A DNA stretch of 64,000 nucleotides from UBA2040 sp963977135 (GCA_963977135.1 CAXBNN010000014.1:6410-70409); one strand, 5' to 3'. Positions 35,244-45,381 are shown, numbered from the stretch's first letter. The notes: generated by a model from the sequence alone, not told the origin. Translations and numbers: made by a program.

Positions 35244-35738
35244 ATGAAAGCATCGAGTCTAAAAGACATCAAAGCAGATTTAAAAAATAGTTCCAAGGAT
35301 GAACTTTTGGAATTGACTTTGCGTTTGATCCGTTTTAAAAAAGACAACAAAGAGTTAATTACCTACCTCCTTTATGAATCTGATAACGATGATTTATTCA
35401 TTGAGAGCTGCAAGTCCGATATGAATGAGTCATTCGCTCAGATTAACCGTTCTAGTTTTTTTTTCATTCGAAAAGCCATTCGAAAAATACTGTCCTTAAC
35501 AAAAAAGAACATTCGTTATGCTCAAAAGAAAAATATCGAAATAGAGCTCCTACTCCACTTTTGTAAATTATTGACCGAGTTTCGTCCAAAAATAAGTCGC
35601 AATAAAGTTCTTATGAACACTCTTGAAACTCAGACTAGAATGTTACGCAAATCCATTTCGACGATGAATGAAGACCTTCAACATGACTACACTGTGTTGT
35701 TAGAAGAAATCTTGGAAGGTTTTCAAGAGAAAGGTTAA
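35244..35738 (+). CDS. Conserved hypothetical protein paired with the NYN-LOTUS gene
   Basis: 164 residues, all helical and highly charged (KDELLELTLRLIRFKKDNKELI, given in part; RKAIRKILSLTKKN; LLEEILEGFQEKG). No signal peptide or membrane segment. I have no family name for it. The gene starts immediately after the NYN-LOTUS stop codon, so the two are translationally linked; it may be an RNA-binding partner or regulator of that nuclease, which is inference from position and charge. Confidence 0.7.
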   Translation: MKASSLKDIKADLKNSSKDELLELTLRLIRFKKDNKELITYLLYESDNDDLFIESCKSDMNESFAQINRSSFFFIRKAIRKILSLTKKNIRYAQKKNIEIELLLHFCKLLTEFRPKISRNKVLMNTLETQTRMLRKSISTMNEDLQHDYTVLLEEILEGFQEKG

Positions 35739-35811
35739 TTTCTAGTTATATAGAAAAGTCACTTATCATTATTTTTTACCTTTAGGATTCATTTTTAAGT
35801 CTCAAAACATC

Positions 35812-37368
35812 ATGCACGTTCGCCAAAAGTTTATTCTGATTTCAATATTGGTTCTAGGGCTAATTGCAGCAATTTATTTATACTGGCCTCCTATTCTTTG
35901 GAGTTTAATAATCATATTGCCTCTAGTTTCTCTAGGCGTTTTTGATATGTTACAAAACAAACACGCGATTCGAAAGAATTTCCCTGTAATAGGTAATTTG
36001 CGTTATATACTAGAAAGCATTCGTCCAGAAATCATGCAATATTTTGTGGAAACGGATACGGAGGGAAAACCTTTTGACCGAATTGAGCGAACAATGGTTT
36101 ACGAACGCGCCAAAAATGTTAGCGACACAACTCCATTTGGAACTCAATCAGACGTAAATGCTATAGGTTATGAATGGATGAATCACTCTATTTACGCAAA
36201 GGATGAGCATGAAATGAATTTTGATCCCCGCGTAATTATCGGTGGTAAAGACTGTAAACAACCGTACTCTGCCAGTATTTTGAATATTTCAGCAATGAGC
36301 TATGGTTCGCTCAGTATGAATGCCGTTCAGGCAATGAACAAAGGAGCGAAAAAAGGAGAATTTGCCCAAAATACTGGCGAAGGTGGCGTAAGTTCTCATC
36401 ATTTGAATTTCGGAGGTGATTTGATTTGGCAAATTGGAACAGGATATTTTGGTTGTCGCACCAAGGAAGGAGGATTTTCCCCAGAAACATTTCAAAAAAC
36501 TGCCTTGAAAGACAATGTAAAAATGATTGAAATCAAATTATCACAAGGCGCAAAACCTGGTCACGGAGGTATTTTACCAGCAGTTAAAAACACCGAGGAA
36601 ATAGCTGCAATTCGTCACGTTGAACCTCACATAACTGTCTACTCTCCCCCTAGACATAAAGTATTTCAGGATGCTGAAGGCTTAATGAATTTCGTTAAAC
36701 AGCTGAGAGAATTATCAAACGGAAAACCAATTGGATTCAAATTGTGTGTTGGTAATAAAGAAGAGTTCCTTGACATATGTCGCGCTATGGTGAAAACTAA
36801 TATCTTACCGGATTTCATTACAGTTGACGGTGGCGAAGGCGGCACTGGAGCTGCTCCTGTTGAATTTTCAAATTCGCTGGGTGCACCTTTGGTAAATGGA
36901 CTAACATTCGTCCATAACGCTTTAATAACTTTCGATTTAAAAAAAGAGATTAAAATAATCGCATCTGGAAAAATAGTAAGCGGCTTCCACATTGCGCGGT
37001 CTTTAGCTCTTGGAGCTGATTTGTGCAATAGCGCTCGAGCCATGATGATGGCTGTCGGTTGCATACAGGCTTTGCAATGCGACACAAATAAATGTCCTAC
37101 TGGAGTTGCTACGCAAGACAAGCAATTAATGAAAGGGCTTGATGTTGGAGATAAATCTGAACGGGTGGCTAATTTTCATAAAAGAACGATAAAGAGTTTT
37201 GTTGAAATGCTGGGTGCAGCTGGTTATGCTGAACCTAGCGAATTGAATCGTTCTCACATCTTCACAAGGGTAGACTTAAATCAAATCGTAACACTTGAGG
37301 AAATATATCCCTATTCCAAAGTTGGGACGATACGTGATAAATCGGAATTGATTTATCAACAAACATAA
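35812..37368 (+). CDS. FMN-binding glutamate synthase-family protein with N-terminal membrane anchor
   Basis: 518 residues. Two hydrophobic segments at 5-24 and 28-45 anchor the protein; the rest is the FMN-binding synthase domain of GltB-like proteins: SAMSYGSLSMNAVQAMNKGA, GEGGVSSHH, IEIKLSQGAKPGHGG, DFITVDGGEGGTGAAP, and a C-x5-C-x4-C [3Fe-4S] motif in CIQALQCDTNKCPTG. It lacks the glutaminase and FAD/NADPH parts of full glutamate synthase, so ammonia and electron sources are separate or it catalyses another FMN reaction. It is typical of archaeal-type and Bacteroidetes stand-alone proteins. TACCTTTA upstream is a one-mismatch -7 box. The VOC gene follows after 10 bp. Confidence 0.88.
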   Translation: MHVRQKFILISILVLGLIAAIYLYWPPILWSLIIILPLVSLGVFDMLQNKHAIRKNFPVIGNLRYILESIRPEIMQYFVETDTEGKPFDRIERTMVYERAKNVSDTTPFGTQSDVNAIGYEWMNHSIYAKDEHEMNFDPRVIIGGKDCKQPYSASILNISAMSYGSLSMNAVQAMNKGAKKGEFAQNTGEGGVSSHHLNFGGDLIWQIGTGYFGCRTKEGGFSPETFQKTALKDNVKMIEIKLSQGAKPGHGGILPAVKNTEEIAAIRHVEPHITVYSPPRHKVFQDAEGLMNFVKQLRELSNGKPIGFKLCVGNKEEFLDICRAMVKTNILPDFITVDGGEGGTGAAPVEFSNSLGAPLVNGLTFVHNALITFDLKKEIKIIASGKIVSGFHIARSLALGADLCNSARAMMMAVGCIQALQCDTNKCPTGVATQDKQLMKGLDVGDKSERVANFHKRTIKSFVEMLGAAGYAEPSELNRSHIFTRVDLNQIVTLEEIYPYSKVGTIRDKSELIYQQT

Positions 37369-37378
37369 AAATAAAGAA

Positions 37379-37756
37379 ATGGAGGATGCTCAAATTCTTG
37401 GATTACGCACGACAATTTATAAAGTTGAGGATTTACACAAAGCTAAAAAATGGTATTCCAAAGCATTTGACCAAAATCCATATTTCGACGAACCCTTTTA
37501 TGTAGGATTCTCGATTGGTGGTTATGAGTTAGGTCTCATGCCGAATGAAGAAAAGGATATGAAAAAATCCGATAATGTGCTAAGCTATTGGGGAGTAGAG
37601 AATATACAAGAAACCTACGAGCGATTTATTTCAAACGGAGCTGTTTCTCATGAAGAGCCTAACAATGTTGGCGGTGAAATGATGGTAGCAAGCATCAGAG
37701 ATCCATGGGGAAATGTTATTGGATTAATTTTTAATCCTTTCTTTAAATTACCATAG
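37379..37756 (+). CDS. Small VOC (glyoxalase/dioxygenase-fold) protein
   Basis: 125 residues, a single vicinal-oxygen-chelate domain: LGLRTTIYKVEDLHKAKKWYSKAF at the start (in part: VEDLHKAKKWY), GGYELGLMPNEE, and the closing IRDPWGNVIGLIFNP. VOC proteins bind a metal and act in isomerisation, epimerisation or antibiotic binding; the metal ligands cannot be assigned with certainty. Probably in one transcript with the glutamate synthase-like gene. Confidence 0.85.
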   Translation: MEDAQILGLRTTIYKVEDLHKAKKWYSKAFDQNPYFDEPFYVGFSIGGYELGLMPNEEKDMKKSDNVLSYWGVENIQETYERFISNGAVSHEEPNNVGGEMMVASIRDPWGNVIGLIFNPFFKLP

Positions 37757-37849
37757 AGCTTCTTGTTTAGCGCCATTATCGTATAAAATTACCCTCAATT
37801 GAAAAAAATCTATTAGTTTCGCTTACGAACCAATTTCGATAAGACAACT

Positions 37850-38575
37850 ATGAGTTTTCGCACTCTCACCAATAAAATTCCAGGTAAATTAAAGGGTTTA
37901 TTCTTTTTCCTTCGTGTTGATAGAATTATCCCAGTTCATTTACTCCTTTTCACAGGCCACATGGCTGAATTGTCTCGCTGGATAGCAAAAAATAAAAAAG
38001 AGGGGAAACATGACTTTTACAGTAGTAAATTTCATTATGATAAACGGGAAGGATTATTTGAGCAAGTCATTCAATCTGAAAACCTTGATACCAATGTGGA
38101 TTATTTCGAATTTGGCGTTTCCAAAGGCGGATCTTTTCGCTGGTGGATCAATCGTCTAAAAAATGATGGAGCTCGCTTTTATGGCTTTGATACTTTTTCA
38201 GGTTTACCTGAAGATTGGGGATTGTTCAAAAAAGGTGACATGGATAACGGCAACGAACCACCTCAAATCGACGACAACAGACATACTTTTTATCAAGGTC
38301 TTTTTCAGCAAACGCTTTTACCTTTTTTAAGCGAATACAAATCAGACAACAAGAAAATTATTCATATGGATGCTGATCTATATTCAGCGACTTTGTATGT
38401 ATTAACTCTAATGACACCCTATTTAAAAAAAGGTGATGTAATTTTCTTCGATGAGTTCAATGTTCCTATGCATGAATACAAAGCTCTTAAAGATTGGAGC
38501 AATTCCTTCTATGTAGATTTTAAAATCTTGGGCAGCGTCAATAACTTTTATCAATTGGCAATCGTTATCAATTAA
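37850..38575 (+). CDS. TylF/MycF-like SAM-dependent O-methyltransferase
   Basis: 241 residues with a class I methyltransferase core: YFEFGVSKGGSFRWWIN (SAM motif), FYGFDTFSGLPEDWG, and DADLYSATLYVLTLMTPYLKKGDVIFFDEF (cited in part: IHMDADLYSAT, GDVIFFDEFNVP), the two Asp clusters that bind metal in TylF-type macrocin methyltransferases. The substrate is probably a sugar or cell-surface glycan (inference). Single gene. Confidence 0.82.
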   Translation: MSFRTLTNKIPGKLKGLFFFLRVDRIIPVHLLLFTGHMAELSRWIAKNKKEGKHDFYSSKFHYDKREGLFEQVIQSENLDTNVDYFEFGVSKGGSFRWWINRLKNDGARFYGFDTFSGLPEDWGLFKKGDMDNGNEPPQIDDNRHTFYQGLFQQTLLPFLSEYKSDNKKIIHMDADLYSATLYVLTLMTPYLKKGDVIFFDEFNVPMHEYKALKDWSNSFYVDFKILGSVNNFYQLAIVIN

Positions 38576-38630
38576 GTCGCTAAGACAAGATAGTTACTGT
38601 GAATTACGTTTAAGATAAAAATTGCCTCAG

Positions 38631-39230
38631 ATGATTTTCAGTTTTAAAGAAAACTACGTCCTTGAAAATAATGTGGTTCGATTAACTCCTCTTTTAGAAG
38701 AAGATTTTGGAAAACTAGTACCTTTTGCTAATAATGAGCCTGATTTATGGGAATATTCACTCGTTCAAGCGACTAGTGAGGAAGGATTAAAAAACTATCT
38801 TAAGTTAGCTATCGAAAGTCGAAAAAATGAGAATGCTTACCCTTTTCTCGTTTTTGACAAAAGAACAAATCAATTTGCCGGAAGTACCCGTTTTTATGAC
38901 ATCCAACTTGCACAGAACACGGTTCAACTCGGTTTTACGTGGTACGGAAAAGCTTTTCAAAGAACAGGGTTGAACCAAAATTGCAAATTTTTACTTCTTG
39001 AGTTTGCTTTCGAGAAAATGAATTTAGATAGAGTTGAATTCCGTGCGGATAACGACAATACGAAAAGCATTGTCTCTATGAAAAATATTGGTTGCACACA
39101 AGAAGGGATTCTAAGAAATCATGGCTATAAACCTGATCGTACGCGAAGAGATAGCATTGTATTGAGCATCTTAAAAGACGAGTGGTTCAATTCTGTAAAA
39201 GCTAACCTTCAGAACAAAATCAGCGGTTAA
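38631..39230 (+). CDS. GNAT-family (RimJ/RimL-like) N-acetyltransferase
   Basis: 199 residues from the ATG at 38631 (a TTG at 38622 in the same frame is a weaker start). LTPLLEEDFGKLVPFANNE, the central beta-bulge strand with QLGFTWYGKAFQRTGLN (acetyl-CoA binding region), and FEKMNLDRVEFRADNDNTKSIVSMKNIGC (part: RVEFRADNDN) mark the RimJ/RimL branch, which acetylates protein N-termini or small amines. The acceptor is unknown. Confidence 0.85.
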   Translation: MIFSFKENYVLENNVVRLTPLLEEDFGKLVPFANNEPDLWEYSLVQATSEEGLKNYLKLAIESRKNENAYPFLVFDKRTNQFAGSTRFYDIQLAQNTVQLGFTWYGKAFQRTGLNQNCKFLLLEFAFEKMNLDRVEFRADNDNTKSIVSMKNIGCTQEGILRNHGYKPDRTRRDSIVLSILKDEWFNSVKANLQNKISG

Positions 39231-39542
39231 CGATTCTTTTTAAAGGCTCAAATTTGTCATAACATGATCTTTTGACACTATAATTCATTGAGTTTTTCAG
39301 AAGTTAAGCGTAAAAAATACTATCCAAATAGACAAAACTGAAAACAACTATATCTATGATTATGTGCGTTTTATCAATTTAATTTAGTATTATTGTATAT
39401 TAATGTTAAAAAATAAAACCGACGAATTTTAAAATTCTCCATTTGTCGACATGCGTGATGTTTCTGTCTCCACAGTTACTTCAGGACTTCTCCGTCCGTT
39501 TACACAAAACGGTATTTATAAAATCTCCAAATACTTATTCCC
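39231..39542. other. 312-bp intergenic region before the giant BNR/Ig protein gene
   Basis: AT-rich DNA without a convincing open frame. It should carry the promoter of 39543 and the terminator of the acetyltransferase gene, but neither could be identified with confidence. Confidence 0.5.
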
Positions 39543-42500
39543 ATGAAAAAAAATCTACTCCTCAGATTAGTAATTCTTGCCTTAACCCTGCCAACAATGC
39601 TATTTGGGCAAGTAAATGATTCTAACTGGGTCGACATGATGTCTGATCCAAATGCCAATTTTTACGATGTACAAACTGCTTTCAATAATTTTTGGGCGGG
39701 CAAAACTATAGAAAAAGGAAAAGGATATAAGCAATTTAAACGATGGGAAGAGCATATGGAGCCTCGAGTTTACCCAAGTGGTAATATGACACTTCCATCA
39801 CAATCTTACTCCAATTACCTTACTTGGTTATCTCAAAACCCAATAAGTCTGAGTCTCATACCTAATGATTGGTCTCCACTTGGTCCAACAGGAGCGCCAG
39901 CCGGCGGTGGAGCTGGGAGAATCAATTTTGTTCGATTCGACCCTACTAACTCAAATACTATTTATGTTGGCGCACCAGATGGTGGTTTATGGAAATCAAT
40001 CAATGGAGGTACAACTTGGACTACCAATACAGATCAATTGACCGTAATTGGATGTACAGATATAGCGATTAACCCTAGTAATACTCAAATAATGTACCTA
40101 GCCACCGGTGACGGTGAAGCCGGTGATTCTTATAGTGTAGGGGTTTTAAAATCAATAGATGGCGGCGCAACATGGAATACAACTGGATTAAATTGGGCTG
40201 TATCACTTGGACGTCGAATTTCAAGATTATTGATGCATCCATCAAATCCTTTAATTTTAATTGCAGCGACTACCAATGGAATGTATAGAACAATTGACGG
40301 CGGTGTAACGTGGACACAAACAAGCACCGGATCATATAAATCTGCAGAATTTTCTCCTGGATCCGCCAATACTGTTTATGCTGCTGGAACAATTTTAAGG
40401 CGATCAATTGACAATGGCGTAACATGGACAACCATAACATCTGGTTTACCTACAACAGGTGTACAAAGAATTTCTATTGCGGTTACCCCTGCAAATAGCG
40501 CTTATGTTTATCTACTTATTGGTCAATCTTCAGACCAAGGATTATTAGGAATCTATCGCTCCACAGATTCTGGAGCAACATTTACTACTCAAAAAGGACC
40601 AACTTCTCCAAACTTGTTAGGATGGTCATCGGCTGGAACGGATTCTGGTGGACAAGCTTTTTATGATTTAGCAATTGCCGTTTCGCCAACCGCAGCAAAT
40701 ACAGTTCTAGTTGGCGGTGTAAACACATGGCGCTCATTAGATGGCGGTGTTACATGGACGCTCAATTCACATTGGACAGGTTCTGGTGCACCTTATGTTC
40801 ATGCAGATTGTCATGCTATTCAATTCTTACCAGGTTCTTCCACAACATATTTCATGGGCCATGATGGTGGAATTTCTAAGACAACAAATTCAGGTACATC
40901 GTTTACAGATATTAGTTCCAACTTACAAATTGCGCAACAATACCGTATCGGTTTATCGGCAACAACCGCTGGAAGAATTATTGCAGGTCATCAAGATAAC
41001 GGTACAAACCTATTGAACGGGGGCTCTTGGACGCGAGTTTACGGTGGTGACGGAATGGATTGTTTCATTGATCGTACCAACAACAATATTTTGTATGGTT
41101 CTTATGTCTATGGTGATTATTATAAATCGACAAACGGAGGAGCAACGTGGACAACTATTACCACTGGTCTTCCAAATGGGGCTGGAAATGCCAGTTGGTT
41201 AAGCCCTTGGCATCAAGATCCAGTTTCAGCAACAACCTTATATGCTGCGGGTAGAGCCGCATTATACAAATCAACCAATGGAGGATCTAATTGGTCAGCC
41301 GTCGGCACGCCTTCTGGCTCAAACAGAGTGTTGGAATTCGCCATTGCGCCGAGCAACAATCAAATCCTTTATGCTGTAAAACAAAACGCTATTTCAATAT
41401 CGATTAATGGAGGTACAACTTTTACCGATGTAACTGGAACATTACCAGTTGGAACTGCTTCAATAACGAATGTGACTATATCGAGCACAAATCCGAGCAT
41501 AGTTTGGGTGACTTTTTCTGGATATTCGGCAGCAAACAAAGTTTATAAATCTATAAACAGTGGAACAACATGGGTCAATATAAGTACGGGTCTGCCAAAT
41601 GTTCCTTGTAATACTATTGTTTACCAAGGTGGCACCACAAATGATGTTGTATATGTTGGCACCGACATTGGCGTCTTTTATATTGACAATATCATGAGTT
41701 CTTGGCAAAACTACATGAGTGGTTTACCAAGAGTTTCAATTAGTGATTTAGAAATATTTTATCCAACTTCAAAAATTCGAGCGGGAACTTATGGTCGAGG
41801 AACATGGGAAAGTGACGTGGCAGTTGTGAGTAATTTTGCACCTGTTGCTGATTTTATTGCGCCGCAAACAGTATGCTTAGGAAACACTGTACCTTTTACC
41901 GACGCATCATCATATACTCCAACAACTTGGTCATGGTCTTTCCCGGGAGGAACACCTTCGACATCCACAGCGCAGAATCCAATAATTACATATTCAACAG
42001 CTGGAAACTACAATGTTACTTTGACCGTAACAAATGTAAATGGAACAGATTCAGAGGTGAAAACAGGATATATTACTGTCGTGGCTGGATCTGGTGCCGC
42101 TTTGCCATTAGTTGAAGGATTTACAAGTACAACTTTTCCACCAACCAACTGGTCTATTATAAATACCAATTCTTCCTCAACTTGGGTAAGAAGTGCAAGC
42201 ACTGGTACCGCTCCAACCGCAGGAAACTCAATGGTATTCGATAATTACAATTTGAATGATTCCGATGATGACGAGATACATCTCAAATCGGTAAATTTAA
42301 CTGGCTTAACTTCAGCTCAGTTAGCTTTTGACGTGGCTTATGCTCCTTACGACCCTTTTAATTATGATGGTTTAGAAGTTATAGTCTCTACCAATTGTGG
42401 TGGTGCATTTACTACTGTATATTCTAAATCTTATACGGTCTTAGCCACTGCCCCTGCAACCACAGGAGCTTTTACTCCCTCGACAACTCAATGGCGAAAT

Positions 42501-45362
42501 GATGTTGTGGATTTGACACCCTTCATTGGTCAATCAAACGTAATCGTCGCCTTTAGAAACCTGGGTGGGTATGGAAATTATTTATATGTGGATAATATTA
42601 ATCTAACTGGTACCACAGTACCTACCAATCCTACCGCAAGTTTCACTGGAACGCCAACGACAATTTGTAACGGGCAATCAGTGACCTTCGTAAATAACTC
42701 TGCAGGTTCGCCAACATCTTATTCGTGGACTTTTGCTGGAGGAACTCCTGCAACTTCAACGGCCACTAATCCAACAGTCACATACGCGACAGCTGGAACC
42801 TATACAGTTTCGCTCACTGCTACAAACTCAAGTGGGTCGAATACATCAACACTCACGAATTACATCGGCGTAAATCAAACTCCTGCAACGCCAACTATTT
42901 CAACAGGTGGACCAACAACATTCTGCACTGGTGGGTCAGTTGTTTTAACCTCGTCATCTGCCACTGGTAACCTTTGGTCTAATGGCGCTACAACCCAATC
43001 AATTACTGTTTCAACTTCAGGAACATATACGGTTGCTGTGACTTCATCAGGATGCACATCATCAGCATCTTTAGGTACATCAGTTACGGTTAATCCTATT
43101 CCGACTGCACCAACTATTTCAGCAGGTGGATCAACAACTTTCTGCTCTGGTGGATCAGTTGTTTTGACAGCTTCGTCTACAACGGGTAATCTTTGGTCGA
43201 CTGGTGCTACAACTCAATCAATTACGGTTTCGACAGCAGGAACATATACAGTCTCAAAGACAACAGCAGGATGTACATCTTCTTTGTCTTCAGGAACTTC
43301 CGTAACTGTTAATCCAATTCCGTCAACTCCGACAATAACAGCTGGTGGTTCAACAACATTCTGTTCGGGAGGTTCGGTAGTTTTGGCATCTTCGTCTTCA
43401 ACAGGCAATCTCTGGTCAAATGGAGCTACTAGTCAATCGATTTCAGTTTCAGCTACCGGAACATATACTGTTGCAGTTACGAATTCTGGTTGTTCATCGG
43501 CAAGCTCTTCAGGAACAACTGTTACAGTTAATTCAATTCCATCAACACCAACAATTACAGCTGGTGGCTCAACTAGTTTCTGCACAGGTGGTTCCGTTGT
43601 ATTAACTTCTTCATCTTCAACTGGAAATCTTTGGTCGACTGGTGCTTCAACACAATCCATTACTGTTTCAGCGGCGGGAACCTATACAGTGGGTGTCACG
43701 CAATCTGGATGTTCTTCAGCAACATCTGCAGGAACCTCAGTTACAATTAATTCAATTCCAGCAACTCCGACAATTTCGGCAGGTGGTTCGACGACTTTTT
43801 GCGCTGGAGGTTCAGTGGTTTTAACATCTTCGTCTGCATCAGGAAACTTATGGTCAACTGGAGCAACAACACAATCCATTACCGTCTCAACTTCTGGAAC
43901 ATATTCCGTCGCTGTTACGCAAACCGGCTGTTCGTCTGCCAGTTCCGCAGGAACTGCGGTTACTGTTAATCCAGCTCCATCTGCACCGACAATTACTGCC
44001 GGTAGTTCGACCTCATTCTGTGCTGGAGGTTCCGTAGTATTAACATCTTCCTCTTCGACTGGAAATCTATGGTCAACTGGAGCAACGACACAATCAATAA
44101 CTGTTTCAACAGCCGGAACATATACAGTTAGCGCAACTACTGGCGGATGCTCATCTATAGCATCTTCAGGATCCGTTATTAATGTCAACCCTTTGCCAGC
44201 TATCGCTATTGGAACAATATCAAATCCAATTACCTGTGGAACAGCAACAGGAAGTATCCAAGTTACTGGAACGGGAGCTGGAACGTTAAATTGGTCTGGA
44301 ACTGGAACTGGCACAGCTAGTGGTTCTTTGCCAATTTCTATTTCAAATATATCGGCTGGATCTTACTCAATTTCCTTTACTAGTGCTGCTGGTTGTTTAT
44401 CTAATCCTATTTCACAAGGGTTAAACGATCCAACTCCTCCTGCAACTCCATCGATTGTTGCATCAGGGCCAACAACATTTTGTTCAGGTGGATCGGTTAC
44501 ACTTACATCCTCTGCTCTAGCAGGAAATACGTGGTCAAATAGTTCTACAACGACATCAATAAATGCTACTGCATCGGGTAGCTATAGCGTTACCTATACT
44601 AATGCAGCTGGTTGTTCTGCAACATCGGTTCCTATGATAGTAATAGTGAATGACAATCCCGCTACACCGAATGTTTCGGCAGGTGGATTGACGACTTTCT
44701 GTGAAGGAAATTCAGTAGTGTTGACTTCTTCATCTACAACAGGCAATACTTGGACAAACAATCAAACAACTCCATCTATTACGGTTCTTACTTCTGGTAA
44801 TTATGGAGTTACTTATACTGACTTCAATGGCTGTTCTTCTAGTTCAACCTTAACAAGTGTTACAGTAAACCCAAATCCGGTTGTCACATTTGGTACATTG
44901 GCGGATATATGTATATATAATCCTGCTATAACTCTTACTCAAGGCGGACCTACAGGCGGAGTATACAGTGGGAACGGAATAAGCGGAAATCAATTTGACC
45001 CTAATTCAGCTGGACTTGGAACCAATACCTTAACGTATAATTTCACTGATGGAAATGGCTGTTCGAATTCAGCTACATCCATTATTTTGGTTGATGGATG
45101 TTTAAGTTTGAACGAAAATACTCAATCAAGTATTCAAATTTTCCCAAATCCGTCAACTGGAATATTGACTATTAATTCAGAGGATATGCCAATTAGTAAT
45201 TTAACAGTATTCGATTATGCTGGGCGCAAAGTAGCGGAACAATTGGGTGTATCTACAACATCGTTAACTCTAGATTTAACCAAAATGGCGGATGGTATGT
45301 ATACTATCGAAGTTATCACATCGGGAGCTACAAAACGTTTGCCAATAATAATTCGTCACTAA
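39543..45362 (+). CDS. Giant T9SS type A surface protein with BNR propeller, PKD and tandem Ig-like repeats
   Basis: 1939 residues. Signal peptide (LPTMLFGQ). Residues about 110-760 carry many BNR/sortilin-type repeats (GGLWKSINGGTTWTT, GMYRTIDGGVTWTQ, YKSTNGGATWTT), building one or two ten-bladed propellers as in Vps10 domains; these bind glycans or peptides and are sialidase-like only in fold. PKD modules lie at about 765-850 and 1030-1110, with a jelly-roll (choice-of-anchor) module between. Residues about 1115-1550 are six 73-residue Ig-like repeats, nearly identical at the DNA level, and two diverged copies follow at about 1637-1780, after a SprB-like insert. The last 75 residues are a type A sorting domain (IQIFPNPSTGILTIN, MADGMYTIEVIT). 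Probable adhesin or matrix protein. Confidence 0.92.
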   Translation: MKKNLLLRLVILALTLPTMLFGQVNDSNWVDMMSDPNANFYDVQTAFNNFWAGKTIEKGKGYKQFKRWEEHMEPRVYPSGNMTLPSQSYSNYLTWLSQNPISLSLIPNDWSPLGPTGAPAGGGAGRINFVRFDPTNSNTIYVGAPDGGLWKSINGGTTWTTNTDQLTVIGCTDIAINPSNTQIMYLATGDGEAGDSYSVGVLKSIDGGATWNTTGLNWAVSLGRRISRLLMHPSNPLILIAATTNGMYRTIDGGVTWTQTSTGSYKSAEFSPGSANTVYAAGTILRRSIDNGVTWTTITSGLPTTGVQRISIAVTPANSAYVYLLIGQSSDQGLLGIYRSTDSGATFTTQKGPTSPNLLGWSSAGTDSGGQAFYDLAIAVSPTAANTVLVGGVNTWRSLDGGVTWTLNSHWTGSGAPYVHADCHAIQFLPGSSTTYFMGHDGGISKTTNSGTSFTDISSNLQIAQQYRIGLSATTAGRIIAGHQDNGTNLLNGGSWTRVYGGDGMDCFIDRTNNNILYGSYVYGDYYKSTNGGATWTTITTGLPNGAGNASWLSPWHQDPVSATTLYAAGRAALYKSTNGGSNWSAVGTPSGSNRVLEFAIAPSNNQILYAVKQNAISISINGGTTFTDVTGTLPVGTASITNVTISSTNPSIVWVTFSGYSAANKVYKSINSGTTWVNISTGLPNVPCNTIVYQGGTTNDVVYVGTDIGVFYIDNIMSSWQNYMSGLPRVSISDLEIFYPTSKIRAGTYGRGTWESDVAVVSNFAPVADFIAPQTVCLGNTVPFTDASSYTPTTWSWSFPGGTPSTSTAQNPIITYSTAGNYNVTLTVTNVNGTDSEVKTGYITVVAGSGAALPLVEGFTSTTFPPTNWSIINTNSSSTWVRSASTGTAPTAGNSMVFDNYNLNDSDDDEIHLKSVNLTGLTSAQLAFDVAYAPYDPFNYDGLEVIVSTNCGGAFTTVYSKSYTVLATAPATTGAFTPSTTQWRNDVVDLTPFIGQSNVIVAFRNLGGYGNYLYVDNINLTGTTVPTNPTASFTGTPTTICNGQSVTFVNNSAGSPTSYSWTFAGGTPATSTATNPTVTYATAGTYTVSLTATNSSGSNTSTLTNYIGVNQTPATPTISTGGPTTFCTGGSVVLTSSSATGNLWSNGATTQSITVSTSGTYTVAVTSSGCTSSASLGTSVTVNPIPTAPTISAGGSTTFCSGGSVVLTASSTTGNLWSTGATTQSITVSTAGTYTVSKTTAGCTSSLSSGTSVTVNPIPSTPTITAGGSTTFCSGGSVVLASSSSTGNLWSNGATSQSISVSATGTYTVAVTNSGCSSASSSGTTVTVNSIPSTPTITAGGSTSFCTGGSVVLTSSSSTGNLWSTGASTQSITVSAAGTYTVGVTQSGCSSATSAGTSVTINSIPATPTISAGGSTTFCAGGSVVLTSSSASGNLWSTGATTQSITVSTSGTYSVAVTQTGCSSASSAGTAVTVNPAPSAPTITAGSSTSFCAGGSVVLTSSSSTGNLWSTGATTQSITVSTAGTYTVSATTGGCSSIASSGSVINVNPLPAIAIGTISNPITCGTATGSIQVTGTGAGTLNWSGTGTGTASGSLPISISNISAGSYSISFTSAAGCLSNPISQGLNDPTPPATPSIVASGPTTFCSGGSVTLTSSALAGNTWSNSSTTTSINATASGSYSVTYTNAAGCSATSVPMIVIVNDNPATPNVSAGGLTTFCEGNSVVLTSSSTTGNTWTNNQTTPSITVLTSGNYGVTYTDFNGCSSSSTLTSVTVNPNPVVTFGTLADICIYNPAITLTQGGPTGGVYSGNGISGNQFDPNSAGLGTNTLTYNFTDGNGCSNSATSIILVDGCLSLNENTQSSIQIFPNPSTGILTINSEDMPISNLTVFDYAGRKVAEQLGVSTTSLTLDLTKMADGMYTIEVITSGATKRLPIIIRH
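42885..44190 (+). repeat. Six in-frame 219-bp tandem repeats
   Basis: Each unit encodes 73 residues (GGSTTFC, GGSVVLTSSS, GNLWSTGATTQSITVS, SGTYTV, SGCSSASS, SVTVNPIP). The GGTCNACTGG-type core repeats at about 42970, 43190, 43410, 43630, 43848 and 44067, that is every 218-220 bp. Suitable for recombination that changes repeat number. Confidence 0.9.
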
Positions 45363-45381
45363 AACTTAAATTGATAAAAAG

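Noticed and set aside
42885..44190. Regular 219-bp repeats as a possible CRISPR-like array
   Set aside because: The repeats are in frame inside a coding region, have no unique spacers, and encode Ig-like domains.
43682..44314. Long open frame on the minus strand across the Ig repeats (210 codons, with further ones at 42875-43660)
   Set aside because: It is the antisense shadow of the tandem repeats; the proline/valine-rich repetitive translation follows the period of the plus-strand repeats and has no start context or family match.
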